A stretch of 64,000 bases of DNA. Source: Cyanobium sp. PLM2.Bin73 (GTDB lineage: Bacteria; Cyanobacteriota; Cyanobacteriia; PCC-6307; Cyanobiaceae). Shown piece by piece: positions 37,059 through 45,997 of this stretch (position 1 is its first letter; the number at the start of each line of letters is the position of its first letter). The notes under the pieces were generated by a model that saw nothing but the letters and a program-made list of their open reading frames with translations, was not told the origin of the DNA and made no database searches. The position numbers and the translations under genes are program-made. The DNA lies in contig REEV01000098.1 of NCBI GenBank assembly GCA_007694915.1, positions 1-64,000 on the forward strand. Direction: 5' to 3'.

Positions 37059-38801
37059 TTAGGTGCTGCATCCCCCACCCGACTGGTGCGGTGACCCGCC
37101 CTGGGTAGGCGGTAACAGGGCCAGGGCGCTGGCGAGGGTGTCGGCCTCGCCGGCGGGCTTGTCGCGGCGCCAGCGGGCGATGCGGGGAAAGCGCACGGCG
37201 ATGCCGCTCTTGTGGCGGCTGGAGCGCTGCAGCCCCTCGAAGGCCAGCTCGAACACGTGCAGGGGCTGCACCGCCCGCACCGGCCCGAAGCGCTCGGTGG
37301 TGTGGCTGCGGATCCAGCGGTCGAGTTCGGCGATCTCGCCGTCATCGAGGCCGGAATAGGCCTTGGCGAAGCTCACCAGCTGGCCCTCGGCGTTCCAGAG
37401 CCCGAAGGTGTAGTCGGTGAACAGGTTGGCCCGACGGCCGCTGCCGGCCTGGGCGTAGAGCAGCACGGCATCGAGGCGGAAGGGGTCGAGCTTGTGCTTC
37501 CACCAGTGGCCCCGCCGCCGGCCGGCCAGGTAGGGGGAGTGGGCGGCCTTGAGCATCAGGCCCTCGGCACCGGCCGCGCGGGCCTGCTCACGGCGGTTCT
37601 CCAGCTGATCCCAGGCCTGCAGGGGCAGCAGCGGGGAGAGGCGCAGGCGCCCGGCTGCGGGGGCCTGGGCCGCCTGCGGGAGCCCCTGGATCAGCTCCTC
37701 CAGGGCGGCCCGGCGCTGGCCCAGGGGCCAGGGGCGCCGGTCGTCGCCCCCCCATTCGAGCAGGTCGTAGACCAGGAACACCACCGGGCACTCGGCCAGC
37801 AGCCGGCGGCCCGGGGCCTTGCGGCCCAGCCGGCGCTGCAGCTGGGCGAAGGGGGCCGGCCGCTCGCTGCCCTCGGGCCACACGATCAGCTCGCCGTCGA
37901 GCACGGTGCCGTCGGCCAGTCCGGCCGCCGCCGCGATCAGCTCCGGGAAGGCGTGGTTGATCAGCTCCTCGCCGCGGCTCCAGAGGAAGGCCTCGCCGCC
38001 GCGGCGGATCAGCTGGCCGCGGATGCCGTCCCACTTCCATTCGCACAGCCAGTCGCCGGCGCTGCCGGGCAGGGGCGTCGCTCCCCCCTCGGCGGGCGGC
38101 AGCGGCGAGGCCAGAAAGAAGGGATAGGGCCGGCTGGGCGCCGCCTCCTCTGCGCCGGCCGGGGCGATCAGCTGGCGGTAGGCCTGGGCGGAGGGCTGGA
38201 AGCCCCCCATCAGCCGGTGGGCCAGCAGGGGCTCCTCCACAGCGCTGAGCTGGGCCAGGGCCCGGATCACCAGCCCCTGGGCCACGCCCACGCGGAAGCC
38301 GCCTGTGAGCAGCTTGTTCACCACCAGCAGGGCGGTGGGGTCGAGGCCGCTCCAGAGCTCCCGCACCCGCCGGGCCTGGGGCTCGGGCTCGAGGGCGGCC
38401 GCCGCGGGCAGCAGCTCCCCCATCCAGGCGTGCAGGGGCCGGTCGTGCTCAGGGGCGGAGTGGCCGCTCGCGTGGGTCTGCTGCTGCCAGAGCAGGGCGA
38501 TGGTTTCGGCCGTGTCGCCCACGTGGGCGTAGCAGTCGTCGAACAGCCACTCCGGCAGCGGTGAGCCCTCCAGGCAGATCTGGCGCAGACGGCGGCCGGT
38601 GATCAGGCGCCGGCGCTGTTTGCCCAGCAGCACCTGCAGGGCCCAGGCGGCATCGGCGGGTTCGGCGCCCTCGAAGTAGTCCACCAGCGCCTCCACCCGC
38701 TCCCGGGTGCCGCGGCTGCGGTCCAGCTGTTCCACCAGCTGCACGAACGCGGCCAGCCCGGCCCTTGTCGTCTGGCTCAGCGCCGGCTCAGCTGCCGTCA
38801 T
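37059..38801 (-). CDS. ATP-dependent DNA ligase (ligase-associated DNA damage response type)
   Basis: Adenylation motif CEWKWDGIRGQLI, ELINHAFPEL, VLDGELIVW, EGLMLKAAHSPYLAGRRRGHWWKHK. Confidence 0.93.
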   Translation of the reverse strand: MTAAEPALSQTTRAGLAAFVQLVEQLDRSRGTRERVEALVDYFEGAEPADAAWALQVLLGKQRRRLITGRRLRQICLEGSPLPEWLFDDCYAHVGDTAETIALLWQQQTHASGHSAPEHDRPLHAWMGELLPAAAALEPEPQARRVRELWSGLDPTALLVVNKLLTGGFRVGVAQGLVIRALAQLSAVEEPLLAHRLMGGFQPSAQAYRQLIAPAGAEEAAPSRPYPFFLASPLPPAEGGATPLPGSAGDWLCEWKWDGIRGQLIRRGGEAFLWSRGEELINHAFPELIAAAAGLADGTVLDGELIVWPEGSERPAPFAQLQRRLGRKAPGRRLLAECPVVFLVYDLLEWGGDDRRPWPLGQRRAALEELIQGLPQAAQAPAAGRLRLSPLLPLQAWDQLENRREQARAAGAEGLMLKAAHSPYLAGRRRGHWWKHKLDPFRLDAVLLYAQAGSGRRANLFTDYTFGLWNAEGQLVSFAKAYSGLDDGEIAELDRWIRSHTTERFGPVRAVQPLHVFELAFEGLQRSSRHKSGIAVRFPRIARWRRDKPAGEADTLASALALLPPTQGGSPHQSGGGCST

Positions 38802-39073
38802 GGGTGGCGAGGGCGGCAGCGCTGGTCTTTGATGGTGACAGCGAACGAACTCGCAGGAGGGTTGATTGTATGTTAGGATATGTGAACAAATGATTAATGA
38901 AGATGAACTATGCCCTCCTGGCTACAGCAAACTCCCGCGGCTGATCGCTCCGCCTCCTGGACGCTCACCTGGGTGATCGCCGCATTCCTCACCATTCACA
39001 GCGGTGCGCTGCCACCCCGTCGTGCCAGCCTGTTGCGCGCCATGCCGCTGCGCTCCAGGTTGCTGCCGCCGGA

Positions 39074-40447
39074 TCATGGCGAGCCATCGCCGGCCTGAGA
39101 CCGGGGCAGCAGCCGCAGCCCCACCACCAGCCAGCCCAGGGTGAGCGCCAGGCAGAGCGCAGTCCAGCGCCCCAGCCCAAGGCTGGCCACCGCCAGCGGG
39201 GAAAACGCGGTGACCAGTCCCCCGCCGAGGAAGGGCTCGAACAGCAGCTGCTTGAACGAGAACGCCTCCAGCACCTGGCTGCGGCCCATCGGGTCAGCCA
39301 TGCGCAGCAGCAGCAGCCCGTTGGCCGTGGTGCCGGTGGCCTGGCCGAAATCGGCGATGCCGCGCTCGAACCAGGCGTCGGGGAACAGCCGCGGCGCCAG
39401 CACCAGCACCATCAGCACGTTCCAGACCAGACCCACCACCGCCAGCACCGTGAATGGCAGCAGGTTGTCGGCCAGCAGGGGCAGATTGAGACTGGCCATG
39501 GCGGCGGTGATCAGCACGTCCATCGACAGGGAGGCGATGCTGGCCTGATCGCTGGCTGAGGCCAGAAACGGCTGGTCGAGCGTCTGCAGCAGCAGCTGCA
39601 CCAGCAGCCCGCCCACCATCGCCAGGGGGAACACCGGCACGGCCTCGAACAGCGGCGAGATCTGCACCAGGATCTGCTTGATCACGGCGCCCACCCCCAC
39701 CGCCACTCCCGCCAGTGTGAGGTTGAGGGTGAGCACGTCGAGGCTGATGACCTGTTCGGGCGGAATCAGGCCGGCGGCCCGCTCGCCCGCCAGCCGGCCC
39801 TTGGCGCCGAAGCTGCCCTTGCGGCCACCCACCAGGGCGGCGGGGCTGCGGTGCCGTTGGCGCAGCAGCCAGCTGCGCGCCTGGCCGTAGAGCACCAGGG
39901 CGGTGCCGAGCAGCACCGAGGCCATCACGCCCACGGTGGCCATCGCCAGGGCCAGGGCCCGCCCGGCGGGAAACCCCAGCTCCGTGTAGGTGCGGCCCAG
40001 ACCGGCCGCCGTGCCGTGGCCGCCCTCGAAGCCCACCTCCACCAGGGTTGCCATCAGTGGGTGGCTGCCCAGCAAGGGCCGCAGCAGCACCAGCACCACC
40101 ACCCCGGCCACCAGGTACTGGCCGAAGCCGATCACCATCGAGAAGGCGGTCTGGTGGGCGGCCCGCTGCCACAGCCGTTGGGGGCTGGGCAGCCGCTGGC
40201 CCAGAAACAGGGTGGCGAACACCAGGGCGATCAGGGCCGCCGGTGCCTGCGACCACACCTCCACCACCGGGTCGCTCACCAGCTGCACAGGCCCGTAGGG
40301 GCCGATCGCCAGCCCCAGCAGCCCGGCGATCAGCGCCTCCGGCAGTCCCAGCTGGCGCAGCACTGTCACCCGCCGGCGCAGCACCAGGGCGATCAGCAGC
40401 AGCAGGCTGAGCACCGAGAAGGCGATCAGCACGTCGTAGACCTGCAT
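39074..40447 (-). CDS. Sodium:glutamate symporter (GltS)-like transporter
   Basis: GFEGGHGTAAGLGRTYTELGFPAGRALALAMATVG and the C-terminal DFGQATGTTANGLLLLRMADP repeat. Confidence 0.82.
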   Translation of the reverse strand: MQVYDVLIAFSVLSLLLLIALVLRRRVTVLRQLGLPEALIAGLLGLAIGPYGPVQLVSDPVVEVWSQAPAALIALVFATLFLGQRLPSPQRLWQRAAHQTAFSMVIGFGQYLVAGVVVLVLLRPLLGSHPLMATLVEVGFEGGHGTAAGLGRTYTELGFPAGRALALAMATVGVMASVLLGTALVLYGQARSWLLRQRHRSPAALVGGRKGSFGAKGRLAGERAAGLIPPEQVISLDVLTLNLTLAGVAVGVGAVIKQILVQISPLFEAVPVFPLAMVGGLLVQLLLQTLDQPFLASASDQASIASLSMDVLITAAMASLNLPLLADNLLPFTVLAVVGLVWNVLMVLVLAPRLFPDAWFERGIADFGQATGTTANGLLLLRMADPMGRSQVLEAFSFKQLLFEPFLGGGLVTAFSPLAVASLGLGRWTALCLALTLGWLVVGLRLLPRSQAGDGSP

Positions 40448-40449
40448 GG

Positions 40450-41547
40450 TCAGCGCTCCAAGGTGTCCAGTAAGGCGGCCTCCACCGTGAGGCCGGGCCC
40501 GAAGGCCAGGGCCAGCCAGGGTCCGGGGGCCCTCGCGCGGCGCATCCGCTCGAGGATGAACAGGATCGTGGCCGACGACATGTTGCCGTGGTCGCGCAGC
40601 ACGGTTTCGGACACGGCGATCTGCTGCGGCGCCAGCCCCAGGGCCTCGGCACTGGCCTGCAGGATGCGCGGGCCGCCTGGGTGCAGGGCCCAGGCGCCGA
40701 TGGCCTCGATTGTCAGGCCCTGGCGGCCCAACCAGCCCTCCAGCCAGGGGCGCAGGTGCGCTCCCACCGCCGCCGGCACCAGGGGCGAGAGGCCCATGGC
40801 GAAGCCGTGGTCGCCGATCGTCCACGACATCAGCTCCGCCGTGTCCGGGATCACGGTGGAGCCGGAGGCCAGAGCCCGCAATCCCGGGGTATGGGGCGGC
40901 TCGCTGGCTGCGGTGGCCACCAGGGCGGCGGCCCCATCGGCGAACAGGGCGTTGGCCACCACCTTCTCGGGATCCCAGCCGTAGTGCAGGTGCAGGCTGC
41001 AGAGCTCCAGCGAACAGAGCAGCACGCAGGCCCTGGGGTCGGCCTCCACGAAGGCCCGTGCTACCCGCAGGCCATTGAGGGAGCCGTGGCAGCCCATGAA
41101 GCCCACCTGGGTGCGCTCCACGTCGGGGTGGAGGGGCAGCTGGGCGATCAGTTCCAGGTCGAATCCCGGGGCCTGGAAGCCCGTGCAGCACACGGTCACC
41201 AGATGGGTGACGCGCTCCGCCGGCACTCCGGCGTCCGCCAGGGCCCGCCGCGCCGCCGCCAGGGCCAGGGGCCCGGCATGGCGGGAGAAGCGCTGCATGC
41301 GCTCGGCGGTGGAGGGATTGCGCTCGCCGTAGAAGGGCAGCCGGGCGGCGATCGGGCGTTCGCTTTCGCCGCTCTCCAGCAGCACGCTGTGGCGGGTGTG
41401 CACCCGCGTGCGCCGCTGGATGCGCTCCAGCAGGGCCAACCGCTCCGGGCTGTCGGCGATCAGGTGCCGGCCGAGGGCGACGGCGTCGTTCTGGTCGGCC
41501 CTGTGGGCGGGAACAGCGGTGCCGATGCCGCGGATGCTCAGCGGCAT
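40450..41547 (-). CDS. Type III polyketide synthase (chalcone synthase-like)
   Basis: Catalytic Cys in QVGFMGCHGSLNGLR, His in ALHPGGPRIL, Asn in LRDHGNMSSATILF. Confidence 0.92.
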   Translation of the reverse strand: MPLSIRGIGTAVPAHRADQNDAVALGRHLIADSPERLALLERIQRRTRVHTRHSVLLESGESERPIAARLPFYGERNPSTAERMQRFSRHAGPLALAAARRALADAGVPAERVTHLVTVCCTGFQAPGFDLELIAQLPLHPDVERTQVGFMGCHGSLNGLRVARAFVEADPRACVLLCSLELCSLHLHYGWDPEKVVANALFADGAAALVATAASEPPHTPGLRALASGSTVIPDTAELMSWTIGDHGFAMGLSPLVPAAVGAHLRPWLEGWLGRQGLTIEAIGAWALHPGGPRILQASAEALGLAPQQIAVSETVLRDHGNMSSATILFILERMRRARAPGPWLALAFGPGLTVEAALLDTLER

Positions 41548-42761
41548 GGCACTGGTCCGTACACGGGTGAGGGGGCGCCAGCGATGGCGGGCGGGTGGTT
41601 GAGCTGGCGGATCAGCCGGCGGGGCAGTGGCGGCACCCTCCTGGCCAGCTGGAACAGGGCGGCGGCGGCGACCGGCTGACGCAGCAGGGCGGCCACGCCG
41701 CGGCAGAGCCGCTGCCGCCGGCCGACCTGCCGCTGCAGGGTGCGGATCCACTGGCGCTCGAGGGCCGGCTGCCAGGCCCGCACGCCCGCCAGCACCAGGG
41801 GGGTGGCGGCGGCGGCGGCGGTGAGGGCCCAGCCCATGCCCTCGCCCGTGAACGGCTCCACGTAGCCGGCCGCATCGCCCAGCACCAGGAAGCGCTCCCC
41901 GGCCAGGGGCGTGGCCCGGCGGGTGAGGGCCGGGGTGCACTGCCAGCGGGCGGCGGCCAGAGCGGGCGGCACAGGGAAGCCGGCCTGCTCCAGCACCCGG
42001 GCGGCGCCGGCGGCGGGGCCGCCGGCCTCGGTCAGGAGGGGCCGATCGAAGGCGGCGGCCAGATCGAGGCGGCCGTCCTCCAGCCGCACCAGCCCCACGT
42101 AACCCCGGCGGCCCACGGCCATGTGGATGCAGCCCGGGGTATAGCCGCCGGTGCCGGCCGGCAGCACGCAGCCGGCCCCCACCCGGGAGCGGGGCTGGAT
42201 GTGCACGCCGGCGCCCGGCTCGTCCTCGAGGCAGCGGTGGGCCAGGCCGGCGGCCACCAACACCACGGCGGCCCGCACCGCGGTTTCACCTCCTGCGCCG
42301 GGCGGCCGGCCGCCACCCGGGCGCAGGTGCACCGTGCGCCCACGGGCATCCGCCGCCCCCAGCCGGGCGCTGGTGTGGGGCCGGAAGCTGGCACCGGCGG
42401 CGATCGCCGCCTGCACCAGCGCCTGATCGAAGCGCTCCCGCGACAGGGCCCGGCCATCGGGCAGCGGGAAGCTGGCCTGGCGGCCCCCCAGCCCCACGCG
42501 GATCTGATTGAGGGGCACGCCCCCCTGGCCGTCGATCAGCCCGCCCAGCCCCACGGCGGCGAGCACCGAGCAGGCCTGCCCGTTGAGGCAGCAGCCGCAC
42601 ACCTTCCAGCGCGGGAAGCGGCGCTTCTCCACCAGCAGCACGCGCAGCCCCCGGCGAGCCAGATCGAAGGCGGCCAGGGCCCCGGCGGGTCCTGCACCCA
42701 CAACCACCACATCCCAGTCGCGGTCTGGGGCAGGGTTGGCGGCGCTTGGGCTGGAACCCAT
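41538..42761 (-). CDS. FAD-dependent oxidoreductase/monooxygenase (geranylgeranyl reductase-like fold)
   Basis: VVVVGAGPAGALAAFDLARRGLRVLLVEKRRFPRWKVCGCCL; FLVLGDAAGYVEPFTGEGMGWAL; 10 bp overlap with the PKS gene. Confidence 0.9.
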   Translation of the reverse strand: MGSSPSAANPAPDRDWDVVVVGAGPAGALAAFDLARRGLRVLLVEKRRFPRWKVCGCCLNGQACSVLAAVGLGGLIDGQGGVPLNQIRVGLGGRQASFPLPDGRALSRERFDQALVQAAIAAGASFRPHTSARLGAADARGRTVHLRPGGGRPPGAGGETAVRAAVVLVAAGLAHRCLEDEPGAGVHIQPRSRVGAGCVLPAGTGGYTPGCIHMAVGRRGYVGLVRLEDGRLDLAAAFDRPLLTEAGGPAAGAARVLEQAGFPVPPALAAARWQCTPALTRRATPLAGERFLVLGDAAGYVEPFTGEGMGWALTAAAAATPLVLAGVRAWQPALERQWIRTLQRQVGRRQRLCRGVAALLRQPVAAAALFQLARRVPPLPRRLIRQLNHPPAIAGAPSPVYGPVPCR

Positions 42762-42762
42762 C

Positions 42763-43527
42763 TCAATCCCGGCTCCAGCGCAGAAGGTAACGCTCAGGCC
42801 AGCAGCGGCGCAGTTCGGCTCCCGCCAGCCCCGCCCGCTCGGCCATGGCGGCCACCTCGGCCAGCTGGAATGCCCCCCGCACCGACAGGGGGCCATCGGT
42901 GTGCACCACCGGCGAGCGGCTCAGCAGCCGGGTGCCGGCCCAGGCCAGGGCAAAGCCCAGGGGGCTGCGGATCAGGTCGTTCACCAGCACCAGCCGGCGG
43001 GCACGCCGGGCCATCAGGGCCAGCAGGCGCTCGGCGTCGCCGCCGTCGAGGTGGTGCAGGAACAACGAGCAGAGCACCACGTGGTAGCCCTCGGGGTTGG
43101 CGTCCCCGGGGCCCTCGGCCCAGGGATCGGCCAGGGCATCGGCCGCGAAGAAGCGCAGCGGCAGGCCACGTCGGTGGGCATTGGCCGTGGCGATGGCCAC
43201 CGCCTCCGGGTTGAGATCGCAGCCCTCCACCGCCAGCTCGAGGCCACGGCGCCGGCCCATCAGGGCCAGGTCGATGGCGGTGTCGCCACCGCCGCAGGCC
43301 AGATCCAGCACCCGCAGCGGCCGCTCCGGCAGGCGAGCGGCCAGCTCCTGGATCGGGGCGAACAGGCTGGCGGAGCAACGGCTGATGGCGTTGATGCGGC
43401 GCAGCCCCGCCAGGGCCCGCTGGTGCTCGGCGGGGTCGAGCCCGGGCTGATCCATCAGCTCGGGCAGGCGCTGCCGCCGGGCCAGGGGAAGGGGCATGGC
43501 GGACAGGCACTGGGCGGGCGCGCCCAT
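42763..43527 (-). CDS. Class I SAM-dependent methyltransferase
   Basis: VLDLACGGGDTAIDLALMG motif I, HVVLCSLFLHHL; 1 bp from the oxidoreductase start. Confidence 0.9.
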   Translation of the reverse strand: MGAPAQCLSAMPLPLARRQRLPELMDQPGLDPAEHQRALAGLRRINAISRCSASLFAPIQELAARLPERPLRVLDLACGGGDTAIDLALMGRRRGLELAVEGCDLNPEAVAIATANAHRRGLPLRFFAADALADPWAEGPGDANPEGYHVVLCSLFLHHLDGGDAERLLALMARRARRLVLVNDLIRSPLGFALAWAGTRLLSRSPVVHTDGPLSVRGAFQLAEVAAMAERAGLAGAELRRCWPERYLLRWSRD

Positions 43528-43537
43528 GGTGGCGGGC

Positions 43538-44581
43538 TCAGGCCGGGGCCGGGTGCGGGGTGCCCTCCAGCTCATCGCCCCGCTCGGCTGCGAAGCCGCC
43601 CTCCAGGGGTTCGGCGCTGATGCCCTCCGCCTCGCGCAGGTAGCGGGCCAGGCCGTCGCTGTTGCCGTGGGTCACGTAAACCTGGCGGGCGCCGCTGTCG
43701 CGCGCGCTCTGCAGCAGCCCCGGCCAGTCGGCGTGGTCGCTCATCACGAAGCCGCGCTCGTAGCCGCGCCGGCGGCGGGCGCCGCGCACGGCCATCCAGC
43801 CGCTCACGAAGGCCGTCTGGGGCAGCTTGAAGCGCTTCATCCACACCGAGCGGTGGGCCGAGGGCGGGGCGATCAGCAGCCGCCCTGCCAGTGATTCCGT
43901 CCGTGGCAGCTCGCTCACGGGCCGGGTGGGCGGCATCGCCACCCCCGCCTGCCGGTAGGCGGGCATCAGCGCCGCCACGGCCCCGTGCAGCAGCACCTCT
44001 TCGCTCACGCCGATGGCCTGCAGCTCGGCCAGCAGCCGCTGGGCCTTGCCGAAGGCGTAGGCGAACAGGATCGAGGGCCGCTCCGGCGCCGCCTGCCACC
44101 ACTGCCGGATCTCCCGGGCCACCGCCGCGCCGCTCTGCCAGCGGTAGATGGGCAGAGCGAAGGTGGCCTCGGTGATGAACACGTCGGCGCTCACCGGCTC
44201 GAACGGCGCGCAGCTGGGGTCGGCGCAGCGCTTGTAGTCGCCGCTCACCAGCCAGCTCTCGCCGCCGGCCTCCAGGCGGATCTGGGCGCTGCCGAGCACA
44301 TGGCCGGCCGAATGAAACGACACCCGGGCGCCACCGATGCGGTGCAGCTGGCCGTAGTCCACCGGCAGCAGGTTGATCGTGGCCCCCAGCCGCCGCCGCA
44401 GGATGGCCTCGCTGGCGCCCACGGCCCAGTACTCGCCGCAGCCGGGCCGGGCGTGGTCGGCGTGGGCGTGGGTGATCAGGGCCCGGGGCACCGGCCGCCA
44501 GGGATCGATCCAGGCCCCGGCGGCCGGGCAGTGGAGGCCCTGGGGCGTGAGGCGCAGCAGGCCGTCGGCAGGCAGGGCCAT
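43538..44581 (-). CDS. Ligase-associated DNA damage response exonuclease (metallo-beta-lactamase fold)
   Basis: LITHAHADHARPG, FHSAGHVLGSAQI, SGDYKR, MSDHADWPGLL, VYVTHGNSDGLARYLREAEG. Confidence 0.88.
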   Translation of the reverse strand: MALPADGLLRLTPQGLHCPAAGAWIDPWRPVPRALITHAHADHARPGCGEYWAVGASEAILRRRLGATINLLPVDYGQLHRIGGARVSFHSAGHVLGSAQIRLEAGGESWLVSGDYKRCADPSCAPFEPVSADVFITEATFALPIYRWQSGAAVAREIRQWWQAAPERPSILFAYAFGKAQRLLAELQAIGVSEEVLLHGAVAALMPAYRQAGVAMPPTRPVSELPRTESLAGRLLIAPPSAHRSVWMKRFKLPQTAFVSGWMAVRGARRRRGYERGFVMSDHADWPGLLQSARDSGARQVYVTHGNSDGLARYLREAEGISAEPLEGGFAAERGDELEGTPHPAPA

Positions 44582-44713
44582 GGGGTGCAGGGCGGCGGCG
44601 CGGCGCGGCAGGGAGCGGGCCAGGCCGTCATCCTGGCGACATCACGGCAGGGGCACGGGCCGTTGACAGCCCTGCTCCAGCGGCCTAGGCAAAGGGTGGG
44701 ACCGCAGGGCCCC

Positions 44714-45817
44714 ATGCCCCCCGCACCGGGACCGATGACGCTTGAGAGCTTCCGCGATGAGCTGGTGGCCACCGCCTGCTCCATTGCCGCCCAGGGCAAG
44801 GGGCTGCTGGCCGCCGATGAGTCCAACGGCACCATCGGCAAGCGCTTCGCCGCCGTCGGGGTGGAGAACAGCGAGGAGACCCGCCGTGCCTACCGCAGCC
44901 TGCTGGCCAGCACGCCCGCTCTCGAGGAGGCCATCAGCGGCGTGATCCTGTTTGAGGAGACCCTGTTTCAGGACAGCGTCGACGCCGATGGCCATCCGGG
45001 GCCGCCGATCATCGAACTGTTCCAGGACCAGGGCATCGTTCCCGGCATCAAGGTGGACCAGGGGGTGGAACCCCTCGCCGGCGGCCTGCCCGGTGAGAGC
45101 TGGTGCACCGGCCTCAAGGGACTGCAGGAGCGGGCGGCCCGCTATTACGAGCGCGGCGCCCGCTTCGCCAAGTGGCGCGCCGTGCTGAAGATCTCAGCGG
45201 AGGGCTCACCCTCGGAGCTGTGCGTGCGGGAGAACGCCTGGGGGCTGGCCCGCTATGCCCGCACGGTGCAGGAGGAAGGACTGGTGCCGATCGTGGAGCC
45301 CGAGATCCTGATGGACGGCAACCACGACATCGAGACCACCGCCGCGGTGCAGGAATGGGTGCTGCGCACGGTGTATCAGGCCCTGAGCCACAACGGCGTG
45401 TTTCTGGAGGGCAGCCTGCTCAAACCCTCCATGACCCTGCCCGGCAAGGATTGCCCGAACGCCCCCAGCCCCGACCAGGTGGCGGAGTTCAGCCTGCGCA
45501 CCCTGGAGCGCACGGTGCCGGTGAGTGTGCCGGCGATCCTGTTTCTCTCCGGCGGGCTGAGTGAGGAGGAGGCGAGCGTGTATCTCAACGGCATCAACCG
45601 GGCGATCTCGCCCGCCCCCTGGCATCTTGGCTTCTCCTACGGCCGTGCCCTGCAGCAGTCGTGCCTGAAGCACTGGGCCGGCCACGACGTGCACGGGGGG
45701 CAGCAGGCTCTGCTCGCCCGGGCGCGGGCCAACGGCCAGGCCGCCCAGGGCTTCTACGTGGCTGGCTCGGAGCCCTCTGACGGCGCTCCCCTCTACGAAG
45801 CCAACTACAGCTATTAG
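44714..45817 (+). CDS. Class I fructose-bisphosphate aldolase
   Basis: GLLAADESNGTIGKRF, FAKWRAVLKI, EGSLLKPSM (Schiff base Lys), C-terminal YEANYSY. Confidence 0.95.
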   Translation: MPPAPGPMTLESFRDELVATACSIAAQGKGLLAADESNGTIGKRFAAVGVENSEETRRAYRSLLASTPALEEAISGVILFEETLFQDSVDADGHPGPPIIELFQDQGIVPGIKVDQGVEPLAGGLPGESWCTGLKGLQERAARYYERGARFAKWRAVLKISAEGSPSELCVRENAWGLARYARTVQEEGLVPIVEPEILMDGNHDIETTAAVQEWVLRTVYQALSHNGVFLEGSLLKPSMTLPGKDCPNAPSPDQVAEFSLRTLERTVPVSVPAILFLSGGLSEEEASVYLNGINRAISPAPWHLGFSYGRALQQSCLKHWAGHDVHGGQQALLARARANGQAAQGFYVAGSEPSDGAPLYEANYSY

Positions 45818-45941
45818 ATCGGGGACATTCAGGCTGTCTGCTGGGGTTGGGGCAACGCTGAAGCCAGTGGCCACGACGCTCGCCGCACGAGCACCGCTTG
45901 GCGGTGTCAGATCGTTCGCGGTGTGAGAGCGACAGTGAGAA

Positions 45942-45995
45942 GCAGGCGCTGACTTGCAGCGAAGCCTGCAACCGGGTGGCCGCCCCTGCGGGCGG
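45942..45995. terminator. Two adjacent hairpins between convergent genes, possible bidirectional terminator
   Basis: gcaggcGCTGacttgCAGCgaagcctgc (45942-45969) and ccgcccctgcgggcgg (45980-45995); no T-tract. Confidence 0.4.
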
Positions 45996-45997
45996 AC

